Assembly (NCBI GenBank): GCA_014529385.2
Contig: CM043942.1
Coordinates: 58,527,340-58,591,339, forward strand
Origin: Adiantum capillus-veneris
Taxonomy: Eukaryota; Streptophyta; Polypodiopsida; Polypodiales; Pteridaceae
Length of the DNA stretch: 64,000 bases
Direction of reading: 5' to 3'
The translations under genes and the position numbers were made by a program. Of this stretch, positions 59,901 through 64,000 are shown piece after piece. The notes under the pieces were generated by a model. It was not told the DNA's origin. It did no database searches and saw only the letters and a list, made by a program, of their open reading frames with translations. How positions within the stretch are numbered: position 1 is the first letter of the stretch; each line of letters opens with the position of its first letter.

Positions 59901-61318
59901 TGGCCGCACATGGTAATAGCTTGAGCTGTTCCATTTTCACGTGTAGTAGTTGCCAATGATAAAATCTGAGAAACTGAATTTAAGACGTCTAGACGAACAT
60001 ATCCAATACTTGGTGGTCCTGTTTGTAAGCCCGTTAGTCTCATAGGTTGAGATGCCGCTCCCTCTTCAATGCCAAATCCAGACAAGGCAGCCTTTTTCTC
60101 TGCTTCTTCTGCCTTATCTAATGCACTACTTTGGGGCTCTGTGAGGTTGCCTTTAGATACGACTCCAAAAGGACCATTCTCTGAAGCACTTGTGTGTGCA
60201 GGTGAAGTGATCTCTGCTTCTGATACAAGCAACTCTCTAGACAAAATAGACTTTATTTCTTCTTGCTCTGAATCATCATCACTAGATATGGTGAAAGACT
60301 TATCAGCTGACTGGCTTTCAGCATCAAAAGCATCACCCTTGTCATCATCAAGAAGAGACGAATCATCCTCGCTTTCTGCAATCTGTGCTGGATGAATACT
60401 TTTCCCCTCAATGCTTGTGAAGGAGTTCGGTATAATGTGCACAGCTGAATGAGATTGCAGGGCTGATTCAGAATAAGCATTACTCACATCATCAATTTGT
60501 TCTGCAGGTGCACTGGTGTCAACCGCCGATGGGACTTCCAAACTGTCATTCCTGGAAAAATCCTGATCCTGAACCAATCCTTGCTGGACTAAATCACTCA
60601 GTTGAGGGGTTCTGATGCTTGTAGAGGCGGCATCTGCTTCTGTGAGGGCTGTCTCTGGTCTTATCGTTGTGCTGATTCTGTTTTTCGAGGTTGCAACCGA
60701 GGAAAAAGATCCGAATTCCCTACTTGGCAATGAAGGAGATACAGAAACTTGTGTAGTAGGCAAAGGCCAGGTCTTGGAAGAAAGCTCCTCTTCAGCATTC
60801 CAATGCAAATTACCAGATGATGAAGAATCCAAAACCTTTGCATCTCTCTGTGATGGAAAGAGTTTCTCAGCAGTGGAAACGCTTACCTCTTTGCTTAACT
60901 GAGATGACACTTTGGAATCATCTTTGTAGCTTTCATACAGTAACGACCTGGTGGACTCTTTGTGAGCACTCAAGGAGCCCATCTCTCTGTGGGTCGCAAC
61001 GGGCATGGAACCTTGGGAGGAGGCAAGGTCCTCATGTTCGCTGAATGAGTTTACAGGGGAAACGTCCACAGCCTCAAAAGCGCCAGCCCCTTCTCCTAGA
61101 GGATACGACACTAGCTCTGATCTTCGTGCATTGAAAGGATTTGAAGAAGATGCTTTACCTGCACCATCACTGTCTTCATCGTCCTCTGCCTCAGCGTTAA
61201 GAATCTCTTCCAAGCGACGATCAAAGGCCTCTGTGCCCAAAATTCCATCCTTCACCGTTTCATCCTCGTCTGATTCCTCATCGCTGCCTTGAGCTCGAAG
61301 GATATCATCAATGTCCAT
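9473..61318 (-). CDS. VPS8: VPS8, CORVET complex core subunit (N-terminal part, exons 1-8)
   Basis: VPS8 is the endosome-specific subunit of CORVET, the tether that fuses early endosomes on the route to the vacuole by binding Rab5-type GTPases. The coding parts on the minus strand are 61318-59763, about 12952-12513 (contains a suspect duplication), 12392-12117, 12013-11672, 11589-10968, 9938-9874, 9790-9689 and 9615-9473. Splice phases agree across all later junctions. The product here is roughly 1,150 residues: an acidic, Ser-rich disordered N-terminus, a beta-propeller-like region, then the conserved VPS8 core. The remaining exons, including any C-terminal RING finger, are off the left edge. 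Intron 1 is about 46.8 kb and filled with nested transposons. Start ATG 61318-61316 is chosen because the frame opens there with a conserved MDIDDIL. I see no disabling mutation other than the exon 2 duplication. Confidence 0.9.
9689..9790 (-). CDS. VPS8: VPS8 exon 7
   Basis: Exactly 34 codons, phase 0 on both sides, encoding [20 protein letters not shown] and onward to DFNQ. The acceptor is TTTAG and the donor is CAG|GTAAGT, a consensus site. Confidence 0.9.
9874..9938 (-). CDS. VPS8: VPS8 exon 6
   Basis: A 65-nt exon encoding [20 protein letters not shown]. It starts with two bases completing a Gly codon from exon 5, and its donor GTTGGT is weak but gives the conserved join PE|VMQ. An alternative GTAAAA donor four bases on would break the frame. 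Confidence 0.85.
9939..10967. other. VPS8 intron 5
   Basis: About 1.03 kb of AT-rich intron with no gene recognised. Around 10490-10580 it has repeated GCATGTA-type words, a low-complexity patch. Confidence 0.6.
10968..11589 (-). CDS. VPS8: VPS8 exon 5 (conserved core)
   Basis: The largest internal exon at 622 nt. It includes [20 protein letters not shown] and [18 protein letters not shown], hallmark VPS8 segments after the propeller, and ends KFCAAEQR plus one base at a GTAATG donor. The frame is open throughout, consistent with a functional gene. Confidence 0.92.
11672..12013 (-). CDS. VPS8: VPS8 exon 4
   Basis: 342 nt, phase 0 on both sides. It encodes [20 protein letters not shown], a low-complexity Ser/Gln/Glu insert, and [16 protein letters not shown] then GVTWLDEQ, part of the propeller. 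The donor is CAG|GTACAA and the acceptor is CCACAG. Confidence 0.88.
12117..12392 (-). CDS. VPS8: VPS8 exon 3
   Basis: 276 nt, phase 0 on both sides, beginning CLVDGQSTG. It includes a Gly/Val-rich [14 protein letters not shown] segment and the conserved [10 protein letters not shown]. The acceptor GATGCAG was chosen over an upstream TTAG because only it keeps the frame with exon 2. Confidence 0.87.
12513..12952 (-). CDS. VPS8: VPS8 exon 2, disrupted in this assembly by an internal tandem duplication
   Basis: Encodes the propeller segment [12 protein letters not shown], then GHANG, then (from the left copy of a duplicated block) [14 protein letters not shown] and [20 protein letters not shown], ending ISQ at a GTGCTT donor. 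About 170 bases are present twice (12539-12711 and about 12711-12876). The biologically upstream copy (higher coordinates) has several one-base losses, and another base appears missing near 12911, so the exon as written is out of frame. Dropping one copy gives a continuous frame. I think the real exon is intact and this is an assembly fault. The acceptor (about 12952) is inferred from phase and is the least certain boundary. Confidence 0.7.
12539..12876. repeat. VPS8: Imperfect tandem duplication of about 170 bp within VPS8 exon 2
   Basis: Copy one is 12539-12711 and copy two about 12711-12876. Copy two lacks seven single bases relative to copy one; six are G, and five of those six G precede a C. 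There are also two substitutions and no insertions. Confidence 0.88.
12953..14108. other. Distal part of VPS8 intron 1, beyond the transposon nest
   Basis: This is intron sequence between exon 2 and element E. No gene is recognised. At about 13800-13900 a TCTGGCGCACC...CGTATTTCTTT stretch followed by CAAAGTACAA resembles part of the LTRs of elements A/B in minus orientation, so an old, diverged LTR scrap may lie here. Confidence 0.4.
14297..14832 (+). repeat. 5' LTR of element A
   Basis: Starts TGTCACAAAATGATGACG and ends TTTGTTACA. It carries a TATAAAAAG box at about 14667-14675. It differs from the 3' LTR mainly by a 21-bp stretch present only in the 3' copy and scattered changes. Confidence 0.93.
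14834..14845 (+). promoter_or_regulatory. Primer-binding site of element A (initiator tRNA-Met type)
   Basis: TGGTATCAGAGC lies one base after the LTR end. It matches the 3' end complement of plant initiator tRNA-Met, the usual primer for such elements. Confidence 0.88.
14904..16712 (+). pseudogene. Element A gag and start of protease, frameshifted
   Basis: Gag would form the virus-like particle. From ATG 14904 (MASGNDQST) the frame shifts near 15225 into a Lys/Ser-rich linker, again around 15340-15710, then runs well as the capsid core from about 15750 ([30 protein letters not shown]). The nucleocapsid knuckle at about 16318-16360 reads [14 protein letters not shown], where the second zinc ligand Cys is replaced by Tyr. 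The copy in element B keeps [14 protein letters not shown], so the change is a decay mutation here. The open frame ends at 16712. Protease-like sequence ([19 protein letters not shown]) continues in another frame to about 16800. Confidence 0.82.
16957..18267 (+). pseudogene. Element A reverse transcriptase and RNase H
   Basis: A 436-residue open stretch of pol. RT motifs: [59 protein letters not shown] and the catalytic [13 protein letters not shown]. RNase H follows ([44 protein letters not shown]) and ends near 18195, where a frameshift cuts the end of the domain. The catalytic box is FFDD rather than the common YVDD/FLDD. Element B has the same box, so it is a lineage trait. The stretch has no internal stop but lacks its natural links to protease and integrase. 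Confidence 0.88.
18156..19165 (+). pseudogene. Element A integrase, with a deletion
   Basis: The integrase would insert the cDNA. The zinc-binding part is present ([20 protein letters not shown] then CLVC) but is interrupted by TGA at about 18528 and TAG at about 18575. The catalytic core begins WESIAMDFI, but the segment between it and [15 protein letters not shown] is largely missing near 18685-18715 compared with a normal core, and frames change. The second Asp motif (SDRDPRF) and the later part ([23 protein letters not shown]) are seen at about 18740-18960. Confidence 0.8.
19166..19612 (+). pseudogene. Element A integrase C-terminus with chromodomain-like tail
   Basis: The sequence [20 protein letters not shown] and [15 protein letters not shown] is the usual gypsy integrase C-terminal module. 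[20 protein letters not shown], then a stop at 19511-19513, then [19 protein letters not shown] fits a chromodomain. The position before the stop corresponds to the WKG-type strand. In related elements such tails bind heterochromatin marks and steer integration. Confidence 0.75.
20188..20198 (+). promoter_or_regulatory. Polypurine tract of element A
   Basis: AAGAGGGGGGT(A) directly precedes the 3' LTR and would prime plus-strand DNA synthesis. Confidence 0.8.
20199..20750 (+). repeat. 3' LTR of element A
   Basis: 552 bp, TGTCACAAAG to TTTGTTACA, with a TATAAAAAG box at about 20585-20593. It is followed by the ATACG duplication. Confidence 0.93.
22260..24236 (-). pseudogene. hAT transposase (BED finger, DUF659, degenerate C-terminus)
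   Basis: Cut-and-paste transposase. It begins at ATG 24236-24234. A BED-type zinc finger reads [20 protein letters not shown], with a C-x2-C and later His/Cys. An apparent intron (about 23880-23755) is followed by the DUF659 region ([53 protein letters not shown]), typical of plant hAT proteins with catalytic acidic residues in an RNase H-like fold. A second discontinuity lies near 23050-22990. The C-terminal part includes [20 protein letters not shown], which leads into the hAT dimerisation region, but a stop/shift near 22390 breaks it. Splice sites were not all resolved, so it may be interrupted by introns rather than by mutations in places. Confidence 0.78.
24237..24660. other. hAT 5' leader, GAGAGCTTGAG-rich
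   Basis: Sequence upstream of the transposase start, made of degenerate repeats of GAGAGAG and GCTTGAG words. No gene. It probably contains the transposase promoter, but no clear box stands out except TATATAAG near 24561 on the plus strand. Confidence 0.4.
24816..26553 (-). pseudogene. Element E: zinc knuckle, retropepsin, His/Asp repeat, region X, chromodomain-like tail
   Basis: Reading leftward from 26553: gag end with knuckle [15 protein letters not shown] (about 26375-26330), protease-like sequence with [10 protein letters not shown] and NPLIDW (about 26040-25960), the linker [20 protein letters not shown] (about 25810-25750), region X open from 25548 ([68 protein letters not shown]), and a chromodomain-like end by 24816. 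It shares this plan with D. There is no RT between protease and linker: protease passes into the linker within about 100 bases. Confidence 0.75.
26554..27180 (-). repeat. 3' LTR of element B with expanded CT microsatellite
   Basis: 627 bp. A (TC)31 run at 26899-26961 is absent as such from the 5' LTR, which has only about six repeats at 32762-32775. The two were identical at insertion, so the run expanded afterwards. Confidence 0.9.
27660..28190 (-). pseudogene. Element B integrase C-terminus and chromodomain-like tail
   Basis: Minus-strand pieces correspond to the A segment around [15 protein letters not shown] and the [15 protein letters not shown]-like chromodomain, split by several frameshifts. 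A polypurine tract (rc of TACCCCCCTCTT, 27181-27192) follows leftward before the 3' LTR. Confidence 0.6.
28191..28900 (-). pseudogene. Element B integrase
   Basis: The zinc-binding part ([36 protein letters not shown]) is followed after a frameshift by the core with [34 protein letters not shown] and [18 protein letters not shown]. As in A, sequence around the first catalytic Asp is short (WESIAMDF then a jump to the FRLHGMPE region), so this gap may be shared by both copies. Stops and shifts make it non-functional. Confidence 0.78.
29050..30371 (-). pseudogene. Element B reverse transcriptase and RNase H
   Basis: RT motifs [75 protein letters not shown] and [13 protein letters not shown]. 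RNase [42 protein letters not shown] frameshift near 30060-29975 separates the first RT part (30371-29990) from the rest, and another near 29160 cuts the RNase H end. The FFDD box matches element A. Confidence 0.87.
30771..32368 (-). pseudogene. Element B gag
   Basis: Starts at ATG 32368-32366 ([17 protein letters not shown]). It has one stop in the HEEW-like stretch (about 32135), a Ser-rich acidic patch, then a capsid core open from 31737 to 30811 with [40 protein letters not shown] and an intact knuckle [14 protein letters not shown] (about 30945-30900). It is better preserved than in A. Confidence 0.83.
32425..32436 (-). promoter_or_regulatory. Mutated primer-binding site of element B
   Basis: On the minus strand it reads TAGTATTAGAGC against the expected TGGTATCAGAGC. 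Two transitions (G to A, C to T) separate it from the working site seen in A. Confidence 0.7.
32438..33033 (-). repeat. 5' LTR of element B
   Basis: 596 bp, starting TGTAACAGACTTGG and ending TTTGTGACA on the plus strand. It resembles the A LTRs at both termini and in the CCCCAAAGACTGGCGCC block. Confidence 0.92.
33034..33672 (-). pseudogene. Element E gag, central part
   Basis: Minus-strand reading [40 protein letters not shown] and [20 protein letters not shown] is a retrotransposon gag domain. It continues the N-terminal piece at 46973-47520 and is continued left of element B at 26553. One stop (TAA at about 33457 region) and shifts are present. Confidence 0.75.
33943..35139 (+). repeat. 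5' LTR of element C
   Basis: TGTCACCTGACACATCCC to CACATAACA. Contains a TATATAAG box (about 34268-34275), repeated AGCGTTTT(T/C) words between about 34370 and 34600, a GTC-trinucleotide patch (about 34790-34820) and the R-region hairpin (about 34887-34908). Confidence 0.92.
35628..37120 (+). pseudogene. Element C ORF (gag start, coiled coil, His/Asp repeat, region X, tail), lightly damaged
   Basis: Same protein plan as the intact ORF in element G. Starts at ATG 35628 ([20 protein letters not shown]), with a Glu/Arg-rich coiled-coil-like stretch. A TGA at 35976-35978 replaces Trp in the KEFW motif. The repeat [17 protein letters not shown] is at about 36060-36230. Region X starts VLCVRMIDT (about 36365), with a frameshift at about 36390 and another near 36700, and the tail ends near 37105. 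Only about three lesions suggest a recent insertion. A 5' leader (35153-35627) has AAGAACCCAAG-type repeats. Confidence 0.78.
37117..38311 (+). repeat. 3' LTR of element C
   Basis: Begins TGTCACATGACACATCCC after a purine run and ends TTGCACATAACA. It has the same features as the 5' copy, with few differences. Confidence 0.92.
38317..39270 (+). repeat. 5' LTR of element D, distal part
   Basis: Continues the LTR begun at 33673-33942. It has TATATAAG at about 38361, at least eight GCGTTTT words at 38487-38890, the hairpin at about 39020-39041 and ends CACCTAACA. The primer site TTGGTATCAGAGC follows directly. Confidence 0.9.
40203..41411 (+). mobile_element. Solo LTR of family 2 inside the gag of D
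   Basis: 1,209 bp from TGTCACGTGACACATCC to GCACCTAACA, flanked by perfect ACTAA (40198-40202, 41412-41416). Gag sense resumes exactly after it. A solo LTR with an intact duplication is the product of recombination between the two LTRs of a once complete element. Confidence 0.93.
42495..42512. repeat. Target-site duplication, left copy, of LINE 42513-44436
   Basis: The 18 bp ATTTGTTGTCTCTCCTCT are repeated exactly at 44437-44454. The last bases merge with the T-run that is the complement of the LINE poly-A tail. Confidence 0.92.
42513..44436 (-). mobile_element. 5'-truncated LINE inserted in the protease of D
   Basis: About 1.92 kb, only the ORF2 end and 3' UTR. Minus-strand reading [40 protein letters not shown], then [20 protein letters not shown] with CTRC and HCLW, and a terminal [19 protein letters not shown], matches the C-terminal part of the L1 ORF2 type seen at 6400-8190. 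The poly-A tail appears as T-run 42512-42521. The frame is broken in several places. It is a relative, not a copy, of the first LINE. Confidence 0.9.
44437..44454. repeat. Target-site duplication, right copy, of LINE 42513-44436
   Basis: Exact copy of 42495-42512. The protease sense of D continues directly to its right. Confidence 0.92.
45793..46972 (+). repeat. 3' LTR of element D, with a small deletion
   Basis: Begins TGGCAGCATGATAAAGG after AAAAGGAGGGGA. Compared with other family 2 LTRs about 45 bp near the start are missing. Later parts (TATATAAG about 46067, GCGTTTT words, hairpin about 46725-46746) are kept. Confidence 0.88.
46973..47520 (-). pseudogene. Element E gag, N-terminal part
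   Basis: ATG 47520-47518 opens [18 protein letters not shown], the same start as in C, F and G. After a shift, a long charged helix follows ([38 protein letters not shown]), then [14 protein letters not shown], where element D is inserted. The continuation is at 33672. Confidence 0.75.
47521..47886 (-). repeat. Element E leader with AAGAACCC(AAGACC) minisatellite
   Basis: Between LTR and gag, the leader contains many degenerate repeats of CAAGAACCCAAGACC (plus strand GGGTTCTTG...). Corresponding leaders in C (about 35500-35620), D (about 39620-39690), F (about 49490-49625) and G (about 54120-54270) have the same words in different numbers. The leader continues right of F at 56590-56713. Confidence 0.75.
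47887..49118 (+). repeat. 5' LTR of element F
   Basis: 1,232 bp. U3 palindrome TCACTTA (48141-48147) / TAAGTGA (48155-48161), TATATAAG about 48202-48209, GCGTTTT words about 48320-48730, hairpin about 48865-48886, end GCACCTAACA. Confidence 0.92.
49639..51100 (+). pseudogene. Element F ORF (short-class protein), two frameshifts
   Basis: ATG 49639 ([20 protein letters not shown]) shifts near 49710, then from 49764 is open for 365 residues: coiled-coil stretch, [39 protein letters not shown], region X ([20 protein letters not shown] ... [20 protein letters not shown]). A shift at about 50855 moves the chromodomain-like tail ([20 protein letters not shown]) to another frame ending near 51077. 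Only two lesions, so the insertion is young. Confidence 0.8.
51089..51487 (+). repeat. 3' LTR of element F, first part
   Basis: TGTCACGTGACACATCC onward to the GACCC where G is inserted. It continues at 55759-56589. Confidence 0.9.
51488..52613 (-). repeat. 3' LTR of element G
   Basis: On the plus strand TGTTAGGTGCAGCGG to GTGTCACGTGACA. It contains AAAACGC words, a GAC-trinucleotide patch (about 51797-51825), the hairpin (about 51713-51729) and the U3 palindrome near 52329-52350. Confidence 0.92.
52625..54118 (-). CDS. Intact 497-residue ORF of element G, function unknown
   Basis: An uninterrupted frame from ATG 54118-54116. Residues 1-36 are the gag-type start ([20 protein letters not shown]). 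About 40-105 is a Glu/Lys/Arg-rich, probably coiled-coil, helix. About 117-192 is an Asp/His-rich repeat with HDDL and DD(K/N)D units. About 251-435 is region X ([52 protein letters not shown]), with a hydrophobic run at about 394-417 that could span a membrane. About 445-490 ([35 protein letters not shown]) resembles a degenerate chromodomain tail of gypsy pol. I recognise no enzyme motif. It lacks capsid core, knuckle, protease, RT and integrase. It may assist a partner element or target integration; that is inference. Confidence 0.72.
   Translation of the reverse strand: MVITRSGMDTSLGGDEHERGEEEFSPPGGFPDPSPSTTKIAPTLMEELKQLFLERKLEREARKAEMERRHAEDKAERKAIQEQSDRQNKEFWRLYSQVQAQMQEIWGKETVSISSSPKHDTQDLHDCVKHDDDLNDKHDDLDDKDKHDDLNDIAKHDDLDANDEHDDLHDQDVISHKHDELHEDDVIVHKDDVLVDAFSSEANLVVDSINHEKAILAFESRSKEPPQDDSIIQDEPILALEPWSKEPSQEVLCVRMIDTHALFECFIREGFLYFSQHRYVIPFPRHDILYVEHVSLMDEQECMRIVHEKLKSLYVRKSHSMSLPWHDTVFERAHDCMSTKHGHFHGDLPQLIDFDQTEKIRAHCLYVFDERVVTPSLCSSTLHTQSLAKTRFFSFTLHGMGMFMVLCWSWFQIFSAMEILEDERSRTLHEVEARKEIQKTLCRFRRGPKKQALQTFMKFKYRTTHTSEWAGEESLLGFRMLLAIFLDAIQFGTSTSL
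54641..55753 (-). repeat. 5' LTR of element G
   Basis: On the plus strand TGTTAGGTGCAGCGG to GTGTCACGTGACA. It differs from the 3' copy by small indels (for example loss of bases near 55424) and scattered substitutions. The hairpin (about 54866-54882) has the sequence CTCTCG/CGAGAG. Confidence 0.92.
55759..56589 (+). repeat. 3' LTR of element F, second part
   Basis: Picks up at CTTGGTGGATTTCC exactly as in the 5' LTR of F at about 48287 and ends GCACCTAACA. Hairpin about 56340-56361. Confidence 0.9.
56727..57816 (-). repeat. 5' LTR of element E
   Basis: 1,090 bp, TGTAAGGTGCAGCGG to GTGCACGTGACA on the plus strand. The adjacent primer site is degenerate (minus strand TGGTATGAGAAC). It carries the hairpin variant CTTCTCTC/GAGAGAAG at about 56949-56970. 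Confidence 0.9.
57817..58640 (+). repeat. Old diverged LTR related to family 2
   Basis: From about 57915 the order of landmarks follows a family 2 LTR: CACATCAACAAGCTACAAC, GGCATTTTGTGAG, GACGTGCATG, GTCACTTAAG, GTAGGTAGGGC, TATAAAAGAAG, CAGCGTTTTTCA, then GTC-trinucleotide runs (58436-58640). Spacing is shorter and identity low. No internal region or target duplication was found. A (CA)11 run lies at about 57886-57908. Confidence 0.6.
58641..59762. other. Proximal VPS8 intron 1, no gene recognised
   Basis: AT-rich intron sequence up to the exon 1 donor (GTAAGG read leftward from 59762). An open frame at 59295-59501 on the plus strand ([20 protein letters not shown]) looks like a coiled-coil scrap such as occurs in retrotransposon gag linkers, but it has no diagnostic motif. 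Confidence 0.4.
59763..61318 (-). CDS. VPS8: VPS8 exon 1
   Basis: 518 codons plus two bases. It opens with the acidic [20 protein letters not shown], then a long Ser/Asp/Glu-rich region with little expected structure, then the start of the propeller ([40 protein letters not shown]). The donor at 59762 (TTT|GTAAGG) leaves two bases that pair with the one base at the start of exon 2. An alternative donor after VVDK (GTAAAT) would not fit the phase of exon 2. The frame is open although it abuts a 46.8-kb intron. Confidence 0.88.
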
Positions 61319-61450
61319 CACGAGAGCGCGCGCGGCGAATATGCGACTGAGAGAGAGAGTCGAGCACAGAGTACTTCTTTAGCAGCGACGACATTCGAAT
61401 TTGAGAAACGACGTCCTTAAGGAGCATCACCATTTTTACCAAAATAATGA
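61319..61450 (-). promoter_or_regulatory. VPS8: VPS8 5' leader, CT- and CG-rich
   Basis: Upstream of the ATG the minus strand is CG-rich (GCCGCGCGCGCTCTCGTG) and then CT-rich (GACTCTCTCTCTCAG), which is common in plant 5' leaders. No TATA box could be placed with confidence. Confidence 0.4.
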
Positions 61451-62580
61451 TAATGAAGCTATTAACAAATCAGTTGTAACTATGAGTAGAGTTACAATTA
61501 ACAAAAAAATTATGAATTAGTCAATCGATACAAATAAGTGCTTTATTATTTCATTCCAACTACCACTACTAGCTCAAAAAGAAATTTCGCTACTCGCTCT
61601 ACTTCCATTATATTCCATTCCTACTCAAGATTCCTCCCAATCGACATCTCGTACTTTACAAACATGGGAAGGCGTCATCTCCTACTTTAAAAAAATAGGG
61701 GACATGTATCGAACTTAGCTTCTCTAGTTTGAGACTCCGTATGCAACCCCGTAACCAATCGCGCCAGCACTGGATGCTGCTGCGATTTATTCTTTCTTTT
61801 ATTTACAAAAACCACATTGTCTGGTACGTGCCAGGTGTTCAACCAACGTTGTCGCCCTTCGCTTTCATGATCTTCACTCGGCTGCCTCGCATTGCCTCCC
61901 TCGCCGCCGCAGGTCGTCGTCCGCCTGCAAGCGAGTCAGCGCGCTGCGACACCCTTTCACTCAGAGCAGATCTTCGTTGATTCGCACTAATAAAACATTA
62001 AAAAAGATCGTAGCACCTACTAGCTCAAATAAAACAAGTGATGAAATCAGTAGGCCTGCCTATAAATGGCTAGCTAGAATACTATTTATATGGATTATAT
62101 AGATGACTTATGAGTCTCCTTTCCATGATTCAAGACCGATCCCAGTTTAGTAGTGGGAATGTGCTATTTACCTCGATGGTCGTGGGTATTTATTTTGAAA
62201 AAAAAATCTCTCGACCATCCAAGGTTCCATAGAGACTACACACGAGCTAAACCTTGAAGGCCATCTGTCTTACAAACAGTACGCCATTCAATCCCATTCT
62301 CTCTTTCCTCCAATGGCACCTCTTTTTCTGTAGTAAAAGAGGAGACGCACCACCAAAGCCTACACCTTTCGGGCAAGCCAAAAAGAGGTACTTCCATAAT
62401 CCATTAAGACCTTCAATTTTCAAATTCAAAATCTATTCCAACCCATTTTAATAGACTTGTGGGACAAGAATTAGATACTTTCTTAAGGTCTTCAAAATGA
62501 AGCATGCCACTTTCAAGAAATCAAGAGAAGAGAGGTGACATTGACACATGCCGCACCCCCTCACTCTACCTGTTTGGTTG
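61451..62580. other. Upstream flank of VPS8, no gene recognised
   Basis: AT-rich with no supportable ORF. The block around 62290-62420 (CCTCCAATGGCACCT, GGGCAAGCCAAAAA) has partial echoes at 63595-63660 (GGGCAAGCCAAAAA), suggesting a small dispersed repeat. Confidence 0.4.
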
Positions 62581-62586
62581 CCCAGT

Positions 62587-62881
62587 AGGTTGATGTAGTC
62601 CTTGAAGCTATTGCAAATGTGGCAGCGTGGAGGGATGTTGCCCTACCTTTGCTAGTAAGCGCTAGATGCACAAGAGGTTGATGTAGTCCTTGAAGGAGCT
62701 GCAAATTTGGCAAGGTTGTAGAAAGATGTTGCCTTGCATTTGCTAGTTTAGCTTCATCACTTGGCCACCACAGCATTACTACGATGGTTGCACCACCAGC
62801 CCCATCCCATCTGCTAGTTCAGCTTCATCACTTGGCCACCGCAGCATTACTGCGACGGCTGCACCACGAGCCCCATCCCAT
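62587..62881 (+). repeat. Two adjacent local duplications (about 70-bp units)
   Basis: Units AGGTTGATGTAGTCCTTGAA... at 62587-62656 and 62675-62747, then units TGCTAGTTTAGCTTCATCAC... at 62741-62810 and 62812-62881. The second pair is adjacent, about 90 percent identical, and differs mainly by single substitutions. Confidence 0.85.
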
Positions 62882-63442
62882 AGTCCTAGTAGGCATTGAT
62901 CTGTTTCATTGTGCTGCTACACACGTCGGTAAAGGTCACACACAACATCATCATTACAATAGCCGCCGCCAGTAGAGCCCTCCCCCCCCCCCTTTCTCTT
63001 TCTCTTTCTCTATCTTTGTGTGTCCCTAATCCTTTTCCTTCTCACCTCGGTTCTTTGCCACACCATAGCCAAGGTCTCCTCCACCCATCACCTCCCCATA
63101 ACCATCCCCTACCATGTTTTGCTTCAAGCCACACGCCCTCACGTCACCTCTTATAGCACCCTCCAACAGCCTCCATGCACATCCACAAGCTTCTAGTTGC
63201 CCCTTGTTTCACAGCTTTGCCTACCACAGGCTCCCAACTACTGTTCCGATGTCTCCTCTTTTGCACTTTGTAGTGATCCATCCCCGGTCTTGTGTTTCTT
63301 ACTCCTGAGTTGACCTACTCGACACTACCTCCTTGCAGTCTATGTGTAGAACTGCCCTTGTACCACCTTGCGTCCCCTCCTTCAATGCGGCACCAAATAG
63401 TTGTAGCAAGGCATGACGCAATAGTTGTAGCAAGGCATGACG

Positions 63443-63493
<51 letters not shown>

Positions 63494-64000
63494 ATTTGTG
63501 GTCACTAAAATATCTCATATCTTCTATCTCTTCCAACCAATCAAAAATTATGCATTTTACCAAAAATAACCTTCCCTTTTTCATTAGCAAAATGGGGAGG
63601 CATCACTAAGGCCTCACCCGTTAGGGCAAGCCAAAAATAGCATATCAATACTTTAAGACCCCCCCCCTTCCCCCCTTAACCTTCCTCCATGCAACCTTTG
63701 TTTCCTCAAAGCTTGCGCACATGCTAGTGCAACAAGTAATACCTCGCCATCTCTTGTGCATGCCATACAACAAAGAAGATGCCCCGAGCTCTCAAGGAAC
63801 ACCTTCTACGTCAACATTGGAATTGTGGGGAGCAAAAGACACACACACACACACACACTACATGCAAGCCCCCTGACTTCCTCCACGTCGACTTCTATCT
63901 AAAATTTTGGCATCTAATGTAGCTTCTACTTAAGCTTACCTTTTTATCTTTTATTATTTATAGGTTTTTCAATAGGGGCTCCCAACTTGTGTGTGGGTAG
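62882..64000. other. Upstream flank with microsatellites, no gene recognised
   Basis: Contains a duplicated 26-mer (AATAGTTGTAGCAAGGCATG...) at about 63396-63445, an (AG)22 run at 63445-63489, a C-run at 63660-63667 and an (AC)10 run at 63839-63858. Short open frames here are low-complexity. Confidence 0.6.

Noticed and set aside
1-64000. tRNA, rRNA or microRNA genes
   Set aside because: None recognised by eye. TGGTATCAGAGC sites are primer-binding sites, not tRNA genes. A covariance-model scan would be needed to exclude small RNAs.

Overview
The window is eukaryotic, almost certainly from a land plant with a large, repeat-rich genome. A homosporous fern is my best guess, by inference from gene size, element types and one half-remembered repeat family; no sequence proves it. 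One host gene runs along the minus strand. It is the 5' (N-terminal) part of a plant VPS8 gene, encoding the CORVET-specific subunit of the vacuolar/endosomal tethering complex. Exon 1 is at 59763-61318, exons 2-8 are packed in 9473-12952, and the rest lies beyond the left edge. Nearly everything else is mobile DNA inside two VPS8 introns, plus about 2.7 kb of upstream flank on the right.

Left part (1-9472): this is the intron after exon 8. It carries a broken zinc-motif ORF at the very edge and a nearly full-length but inactive L1-type LINE (1503-8338) bounded by a perfect 16-bp target-site duplication (TSD).

Central part (12953-59762): this is VPS8 intron 1, about 46.8 kb, filled by a nest of transposons whose order can be read from TSDs. 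Outermost is LTR element E (minus, 14109-57816). Inserted into E are Ty3/gypsy chromovirus A (plus, 14297-20750), a hAT DNA transposon (21655-24807), chromovirus B (minus, 26554-33033), element D (plus, 33673-46972) and element F (plus, 47887-56589). D itself contains element C (33943-38311), a solo LTR (40203-41411) and a 5'-truncated LINE (42513-44436). F contains element G (minus, 51488-55753). C, D, E, F, G and the solo LTR are one family, called family 2 here. A and B are a second family with gag, protease, RT, RNase H, integrase and a chromodomain-like tail.

The most unusual system is family 2. Its LTRs are about 1.1-1.2 kb and its primer-binding site matches initiator tRNA-Met, but none of the five internal regions shows reverse transcriptase, RNase H or integrase. 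D and E keep gag, a zinc knuckle and a retropepsin. C, F and G have a shorter ORF joining the gag start to an Asp/His-rich repeat, a conserved unrecognised region and a degenerate chromodomain-like tail. G keeps this ORF open for 497 codons. The LTRs share a dense GCGTTTT-type motif and a hairpin with compensatory changes. Five of the six family insertions landed inside other family members.

Right part (61319-64000): this is VPS8 5' leader and upstream flank with local tandem duplications and microsatellites, and no further gene recognised.

A short stretch of VPS8 exon 2 (about 12539-12915) carries a tandem duplication whose second copy has lost single bases, mostly G before C. This looks like an assembly or polishing fault rather than biology.
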